From Ignavibacterium sp. (GTDB taxonomy: Bacteria; Bacteroidota; Ignavibacteria; Ignavibacteriales; Ignavibacteriaceae): a DNA stretch of 64,000 nt. How positions within the stretch are numbered: position 1 is the first letter of the stretch; each line of letters opens with the position of its first letter. Positions 59,113 to 64,000 of this stretch are shown here, piece by piece. A program made the position numbers and the translations under genes. The notes beneath the pieces were generated by a model. That model was not told where the DNA came from, did not search any database, and saw nothing but the letters and a program-made list of their open reading frames with translations. The stretch covers positions 1,674,001 to 1,738,000 of the forward strand of contig NZ_AP026678.1 of NCBI RefSeq assembly GCF_025998815.1. Direction: 5' to 3'.

Positions 59113-61527
59113 TTACAATCCTGTTGGGATATCAATATTTTCATTTGGTCTTTGTGTTCTCTTAAAATTATTAAAGTTATAAGAGAATATGAGTGAAAAT
59201 ACCGGAGCTTCTGGTCTTATGAATGCTTTTCCACTAAAGTTTGAACCAGTTGTTGTGAATTTCATATCAGATGCTTTGAATAAATTTCTCGCCTGTAATG
59301 TTAATGACATTGCTTTGTTAAAAAATTCCTGACGAAGCGAAGCACTTATTTGCATAAAAGGATCCGACTCTGATTGTGCATCAACAAACTTCATATAATT
59401 TCCTGATAACATAAATCTTGTGTCAGGCGTAATTGTAACAGTAGCATTTAATCTCGCAGACCAATTGAAGAAATCTTTAACAATGGCTTTTCCATCAGCA
59501 AGACCATCTAAGTGAGTTTGAAATAAATTCACCGAAGGATCAAATCTGAAAATATCTGCCACAGAAAAGCTGGAAGAAAGTTCAGCACCATAGACATCAG
59601 AGTTTCCATAGTTGTTAAAAATTATGTTCAGCTTTCCTGTTGAATCAGTTGAGAAAGTTTGAGTAAAAGAGTCTTTGGACTTTCTGTAATAAGTTTGTGC
59701 AGAGAAGAATACTCCACCAAACATTTTCTGATAATTAAATTCGAAAGCATCAATGTATTCAGGTTTCAGCTTTGGATTTCCGGAAACCGAAATGTTCGGA
59801 TCCGAGAAAAATGGAAAAGGATTCAAAATATTTTCATTTGGTCTGTTGATTCTTCTGCTGTAACTCAATTGAAGCTGATGATCATCAATCTTTCTTGAAA
59901 CATTAACTGATGGGAAGAAATCCATTTTCTCAAAAGTATATGATTGAGATAATGTCTTCTGATCAAGAAGTCTGTCCATATATTCACCACGCAAACCAAT
60001 CATATAGCTGAACTCAGCAATCTGAGAAGTAAAAGAAACAAATCCGGCATACACATTATTTCTTAAGTCAAATTCATTTGTAAGATTATAATCAACAACA
60101 TAATCATTCAGATTTTTATCAAAGATTTTATTAACTGCACTTAAGTTTCTGAAAGAATAATTAGTCTGAACACCTGTTTCAATTGTTGTTCCTTCAGACA
60201 ATTTGTGTTTGTAATTTAGTTTTGCTCTTCCTTCATTTCTTTTAGAGCCATTTGAATATGATACTTTACTTATCAAATCAGTTATTGAATTAAAATTTTC
60301 GTTCGAAGAATATTCTTCGGTTACCTGATCATTAGGAACATCCACATAATTATAAGTTGCTTCGAAATAGATATCATTAACATCCGGCTCAAACTTGTAC
60401 TGATAATTCAATGAAGTGTTCACATACTTAACCGGAATTTCCATTTTATTCTTCACATATGAATAATTCGATAAACCTGACTGCTGTTTCAAAACATTTG
60501 TACTTAAACCACCTTCAATATCAACTACTCCAACTCCTAATGTTAATCCAAGTGAACTCTGTGGATTAAAAGTATAGTCCAATCCGCTTCTGAAAGCGTA
60601 TTGTTCTCTTTTATTCCTGACAGATACATTCGTCTGGTTTAGTTGAGTGAAACTTCCAAGATTACTAACACGCTGAATTTCCTGATTGTTAAGAAATAAA
60701 TTATTTCTATAGTCCAATCCACCATTAAGACTTAAACCATTATGATTATAGTTTATCGTTCCATCTGCATTGTATTTATCTCCCGTTCCACTATTCAGAT
60801 TTAATATTCCACTTAGTGAGTAATCTTTTTGTGCTTTTAAGTTAATGTTGATTATACCAGCAGAACCTTCAGCATCATACTTTGAAGAGGGATTAGTAAT
60901 CAGCTCAATATTTTCAATTGTGTTTGCAGAGATTTGCTTAAGTGCATCAGAGCCCTGCAATGGATAAGGTTTACCATTCACATATACTGTAAAGTTTGAA
61001 CTTCCTCTAAGATAAACTGTTCCATCAGGATCAACGCGAACTGATGGCTGATTCTGTAAAACATCGAGTGCACTTCCACCCTGTGCATTTAAATTCTGAG
61101 AAACATTGATTACCTTTTTATCAAGATGAAGTTCCTCACTAACTTTTTCGCCGACTACTTCAGCAGCATCTAATTCATAGGTTACTTTTGATAAGGTAAT
61201 TTTACCCAAATCAATTTTCTGACTACTCTTATTGATTTTCAGATTCGGAATGAATTTAGTGTTGTATCCAACAAAACTGATTTTTAAGTAATACTCGCCT
61301 TCTGTAACATTATTCAATTCAAATTCACCTTCAACATCTGTGGAAGCACCTGTTACAAATGCTGAGTCAGATTTTGAGTGCAAAGTAATATTTGCAAACG
61401 GAAGCGCTGATGCAGTTGCTGAATCGAGCACAATACCGCTGACGATTTTTCCGGCTGATAAAGATGAACTTTGTGCAAAAGACATCATATTAACAACCAC
61501 AACGAGAGTTAATAATAAACGAACCAT
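59113..61527 (-). CDS. TonB-dependent outer-membrane receptor
   Basis: An 804-residue protein: signal peptide (VRLLLTLVVVVNMMSFAQSS), a carboxypeptidase-regulatory-like domain (about residues 28-110, IVSGIVLDSATASALPFANI and GEFELNNVTEGEYYLKISFV), a plug domain (ALDVLQNQPSVRVDPDGTVY; NIELITNPSSKYDAEGSAG) and an OMP_b-brl_3-type barrel to the end. That layout is common in Bacteroidota and relatives. The ATG at 61527 is chosen because AAGGAGG lies directly before it; a TTG further up would include the ribosome site. The substrate is unknown. Confidence 0.92.
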   Translation of the reverse strand: MVRLLLTLVVVVNMMSFAQSSSLSAGKIVSGIVLDSATASALPFANITLHSKSDSAFVTGASTDVEGEFELNNVTEGEYYLKISFVGYNTKFIPNLKINKSSQKIDLGKITLSKVTYELDAAEVVGEKVSEELHLDKKVINVSQNLNAQGGSALDVLQNQPSVRVDPDGTVYLRGSSNFTVYVNGKPYPLQGSDALKQISANTIENIELITNPSSKYDAEGSAGIININLKAQKDYSLSGILNLNSGTGDKYNADGTINYNHNGLSLNGGLDYRNNLFLNNQEIQRVSNLGSFTQLNQTNVSVRNKREQYAFRSGLDYTFNPQSSLGLTLGVGVVDIEGGLSTNVLKQQSGLSNYSYVKNKMEIPVKYVNTSLNYQYKFEPDVNDIYFEATYNYVDVPNDQVTEEYSSNENFNSITDLISKVSYSNGSKRNEGRAKLNYKHKLSEGTTIETGVQTNYSFRNLSAVNKIFDKNLNDYVVDYNLTNEFDLRNNVYAGFVSFTSQIAEFSYMIGLRGEYMDRLLDQKTLSQSYTFEKMDFFPSVNVSRKIDDHQLQLSYSRRINRPNENILNPFPFFSDPNISVSGNPKLKPEYIDAFEFNYQKMFGGVFFSAQTYYRKSKDSFTQTFSTDSTGKLNIIFNNYGNSDVYGAELSSSFSVADIFRFDPSVNLFQTHLDGLADGKAIVKDFFNWSARLNATVTITPDTRFMLSGNYMKFVDAQSESDPFMQISASLRQEFFNKAMSLTLQARNLFKASDMKFTTTGSNFSGKAFIRPEAPVFSLIFSYNFNNFKRTQRPNENIDIPTGL

Positions 61528-61670
61528 ATTTACCTCCTTCAAAGTTTAATTAAATTCTCGTTGTGAAAATATTTTTTAAAAGCAGTGATGGGAATTAAAT
61601 TATTGTAAGCGGTAAGTAAACATTAAGGAACGGAAAAATTTTGTGTTGCATATTTAATCTGATAAGACCA

Positions 61671-61698
61671 GTAGGGGTGAGGCTTGCCTCACCCGTAT
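61671..61698. repeat. Perfect palindromic element, possible dispersed repeat
   Basis: GGGTGAGGC (61675-61683), TT, GCCTCACCC (61686-61694): a 9-bp perfect palindrome with a G-rich start (GTAGGGG) and CCCGTATGTCC end. It lies in the 207-base gap between the molybdoenzyme and TonB-receptor genes. No T run follows in either direction, so it is not an intrinsic terminator. Its G+C content is much higher than the surroundings, and such units are often dispersed palindromic repeats. Only one copy was noticed here. Confidence 0.5.
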
Positions 61699-61734
61699 GT
61701 CCTTTCTGTTCGGAAAGTGTGAATCATGTTATTA

Positions 61735-63840
61735 CTAAATTTTAACTGGTAATCTTCTTATTCTCTTCCCTGTTGCAGCAAAAATTGCATTGCATAATGC
61801 TGGTGCGCAAGCTGCAATTCCAACTTCACCAACTCCACCAACTTTAAAATTATTCTGAACAATGTGAACATCAACGATTGGCATTTCATCATAAGTTAAA
61901 ATTTCAAAATCATCGAAATTATTTTGTTCAACTCCACCATTTTTAATTGTGATTTCACCTTTCATTGCTGCCGATAATGCAAATGCAATTGCACCTTCCA
62001 TTTGAGCTTCAACAATATCAGGATTTACTACCACTCCGCAATCAATAACCGCAGTGAATTTTTCAACTTTTAATTTGTTATTTACTACGGAGACTTCTGC
62101 AACCTGAGCACAATAACTTTCATAGCCATAAGATATTGCAAGTCCTCTCCCTTTTCCTTTTGGAGTTCGGTTTTTCCAACCAGATTTTTCAACTGCGATA
62201 TTCATTACATTTAATAATCTTGAATCCTGTGGTAACATCTGCTTACGAAATTCATAAGGGTCTTTGCCGGCAGCATAAGCAAGTTCATCAATGAATGATT
62301 CAACTGCAAAAGGATTTTGTGAATTATAAACTGCACGCCACCAGGAGATAGGAACATGAGTAGGAATAAGTGTTCCGGTTATTTTCAGATTTGGAATCTG
62401 ATATTCCAAATCAACTGTACCTTCTTTTATTTCAGATTTTTCTGCAGTCAGATTTTTATCAAATCTCATTTGTCTGATTGAAGGTGCAATTACGTGATGA
62501 TAAAACTTTAAGGGTTTTCCATCAGCGCTAACAGAACCTTTGAGAACATGCATACTTGGTGGACGATAATAACCAAACTTCATATCTTCTTTTCGTGTCC
62601 AGGTTAACTTAACTGCTCTGCCACAAGCTTTGGAAATTTCTGCTGCCTCAACTGCAAAATCGCTAACGAGTCTTCTTCCAAAACCTCCGCCCATTAAAGT
62701 TACATGAACAGTTACATCATTTTCATTTAAACCAAGAGCTTTTGCAACTTCGCTTTTGACATTTTGTGGATTTTGAGTTGGAGCCCAAAGTTCAATCTTT
62801 CCGTTTTCATATCTGGCAACACAATTCATTGGTTCCATTGGTGCGTGAGCCATAAAAGGAACTTCATAAATTGCTTCAATAAATTTTTCGTTGGGAATTG
62901 ACTGATGAATGTTTCCACGATTTTCAAACTCAGAACCTTCCTCTTTAATATGTTTTAACATTTCATTTCGAATATCTTCTGTGCTGACATTCGCATAAGG
63001 TCCATAATCCCATTCAATCTCAAGAGCATCTCTTCCATTGAATGCATTCCAGGTTGAATCAGCAATTACTGCGACACCATTTGAAATCTGAACCACATCA
63101 ATAACACCGGACATTTTTTTGGCTATTTCAGTATTGAATGATTTTACTCTTCCACCAAAAGAAGGACAACGACTTAGTGCTGCGTAACTCATTCCGGGAA
63201 TCACAATATCAATTCCGAATTTTGCTCTACCATAAATTTTATCGGGTGTATCAACACGATGAATGCGTTTGCCAATCAGTTTAAAGTCTTTTGGATCTTT
63301 AAGTTTTACATTTTCTGGCACAGGAAGTTTCGAAGCATCTTCAACTAATTCGCCATAAGAAAATTTCTGATTTGACTTTTTATTGATAACAAATCCATTC
63401 TCTGCAAAGCAATCTGATTTATCAACATTCCATTTGTTTGCTGCCGCAAGAATAAGCATTTCTCTGGCAGTAGCTCCTGCAACTCGAAGTGGTTCCCAGT
63501 TTCTTCTTACACTTGTACTGCCACCAGTAGATTGACTTCCATATTTTGAATCAGCATCAGCTTGTTCTATTACAATTTTTTCCCAGTCAACTTCAAGCTC
63601 TTCAGCAATTAGCATCGGAAGCGCTGTCTTTACTCCTTGTCCCATTTCAGAGCGATGAACAATTACAGTAACAACTCCGTTTGAATCAATTTTCAAATAA
63701 ACACTTGGTGAAAATATTTTGGGATCATCGCCGGTTTTAGCAAACAAATTATTAAAAGGAATATATGTTGCGAGAATTAATCCTCCTCCACTCACCGAAA
63801 CAACTTTTATAAACTCTCTTCTGGTTTGTTTCTTTTTCAT
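61735..63840 (-). CDS. Molybdopterin-binding oxidoreductase large subunit, isoquinoline-oxidoreductase (IorB) type
   Basis: A 701-residue periplasmic enzyme. A twin-arginine signal (TRREFIKVVSVSGGG) is followed by the aldehyde-oxidase/xanthine-dehydrogenase molybdopterin-binding domains: VIVHRSEMGQGVKTALPMLI, YEVPFMAHAPMEPMNCVARY, TVHVTLMGGGFGRRLVSDFA and VGGVGEVGIAACAPALCNAI with a Glu of the VGE type. It would hydroxylate or oxidise an N-heterocycle or aldehyde. The ATG at 63840 is supported by GGAGGAG upstream; an extended frame into the next gene is not. It starts 1 base after the 2Fe-2S subunit. Confidence 0.9.
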   Translation of the reverse strand: MKKKQTRREFIKVVSVSGGGLILATYIPFNNLFAKTGDDPKIFSPSVYLKIDSNGVVTVIVHRSEMGQGVKTALPMLIAEELEVDWEKIVIEQADADSKYGSQSTGGSTSVRRNWEPLRVAGATAREMLILAAANKWNVDKSDCFAENGFVINKKSNQKFSYGELVEDASKLPVPENVKLKDPKDFKLIGKRIHRVDTPDKIYGRAKFGIDIVIPGMSYAALSRCPSFGGRVKSFNTEIAKKMSGVIDVVQISNGVAVIADSTWNAFNGRDALEIEWDYGPYANVSTEDIRNEMLKHIKEEGSEFENRGNIHQSIPNEKFIEAIYEVPFMAHAPMEPMNCVARYENGKIELWAPTQNPQNVKSEVAKALGLNENDVTVHVTLMGGGFGRRLVSDFAVEAAEISKACGRAVKLTWTRKEDMKFGYYRPPSMHVLKGSVSADGKPLKFYHHVIAPSIRQMRFDKNLTAEKSEIKEGTVDLEYQIPNLKITGTLIPTHVPISWWRAVYNSQNPFAVESFIDELAYAAGKDPYEFRKQMLPQDSRLLNVMNIAVEKSGWKNRTPKGKGRGLAISYGYESYCAQVAEVSVVNNKLKVEKFTAVIDCGVVVNPDIVEAQMEGAIAFALSAAMKGEITIKNGGVEQNNFDDFEILTYDEMPIVDVHIVQNNFKVGGVGEVGIAACAPALCNAIFAATGKRIRRLPVKI

Positions 63841-63841
63841 T

Positions 63842-64000
63842 TTACTTCTCCTCCACAAGTTTATCAACCGCTTTACGAATTCGATGATAAGTTCCGCATC
63901 TGCAAAGAACAGTTGACATTTCTCTTTCAATTTCCTGCTTAGATGAATTTTTGTTCAACATCGCAGCGAGAGTCATAATTTGTCCGGGTTGACAATAACC
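63842..64000 (-). CDS. 2Fe-2S subunit (IorA type), C-terminal part, cut by window edge
   Basis: Only the last 52 codons are in the window. They read GYCQPGQIMTLAAML at the start, then ending STVLCRCGTYHRIRKAVDKL, which hold the second 2Fe-2S cluster cysteines (CGxCQPG and CRCGTYxRI) of small subunits that pair with IorB-type enzymes. It stops 1 base before the large-subunit ATG. The gene continues beyond the right edge. Confidence 0.88.
   Translation of the reverse strand, partial: GYCQPGQIMTLAAMLNKNSSKQEIEREMSTVLCRCGTYHRIRKAVDKLVEEK

Noticed and set aside
61675-61694. Terminator for the molybdoenzyme operon
   Set aside because: The stem is strong, but no T run follows in the minus direction, so intrinsic termination is unlikely.
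1-64000. CRISPR arrays, tRNA, rRNA, insertion sequences or prophage genes
   Set aside because: No regularly spaced repeats, tRNA cloverleaf, rRNA segment, transposase or phage-type reading frame was seen on either strand.

Overview
The window is AT-rich and almost fully coding. It carries one large flagellar and chemotaxis locus, a carbohydrate-modification island on the opposite strand, and the edge of an unrelated metabolic region. The organism is a motile diderm: P-ring and L-ring genes, a SusC-like/OMP_b-brl TonB-dependent receptor with a carboxypeptidase-regulatory-like domain, and Tat-exported molybdoenzyme genes are all present. The mix of a complete flagellar set with Bacteroidota/Chlorobiota-style outer-membrane genes suggests the Ignavibacteriota (Ignavibacterium/Melioribacter-like). 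That assignment is an inference; no rRNA or tRNA was seen.

From 1 to 18722 (all minus strand), read in the direction of transcription, lies an operon fliL-fliM-fliN-fliO-fliP-fliQ-fliR-flhB-flhA-flhF-flhG, then a small membrane protein, fliA, two HDOD proteins, a GAF/degenerate-kinase protein, a second small membrane protein, flgF-flgG-flgA-flgH-flgI-flgJ-flgN and the start of flgK. From 18875 to 31424 lies the rod/hook/motor operon flgB-flgC-orf-fliE-fliF-fliG-fliH-fliI-fliJ-motE-like-fliK-flgD-orf(TIGR02530 type)-flgE, closed by a strong terminator. From 31678 to 38634 is a chemotaxis operon: HEAT protein, cheR, two cheY-type receivers, cheZ-like, cheA, cheB and a small orf. Then come a TonB-like small protein plus MCP, cheW alone, and a late block: flagellin, fliS, fliD, fliT-like orf, flgM, and a histidine kinase/NtrC-type regulator pair. 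A 617-residue TPR/coiled-coil membrane protein precedes flagellin.

Regulation can be partly read. A -24/-12 (sigma-54-like) element with the shape TGGYAT-N5-TTG, or a close variant, sits just upstream of four operon heads (flgB, fliL, the fliA sub-operon and the HEAT/che operon). The locus encodes an NtrC-type activator that could use them. Sigma-28 elements (TAAA-N15-NNCGATAA) precede flagellin and cheW, and a perfect copy lies inside cheR, driving towards cheY/cheZ/cheA/cheB. With fliA and flgM present this fits a three-tier hierarchy, early regulator to sigma-54 genes to sigma-28 genes.

From 49988 to 59039 (plus strand) four tightly linked genes encode a CMP-sugar cytidylyltransferase fused to an RraA-like aldolase domain, an 870-residue glycan-transfer/TPR/methyltransferase fusion, a 1211-residue GT2-GT4-GT2-TPR fusion and a GT2-TPR protein. 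Their position beside flagellin suggests flagellin (or surface) glycosylation with a nonulosonate-like sugar. This island is the most unusual part of the window.

From 59113 to 64000 (minus strand) are a TonB-dependent receptor and an isoquinoline-oxidoreductase-like molybdoenzyme pair (large subunit complete, 2Fe-2S subunit cut by the window edge). Not found here: motA/motB, flgL, rRNA, tRNA, CRISPR or insertion sequences.
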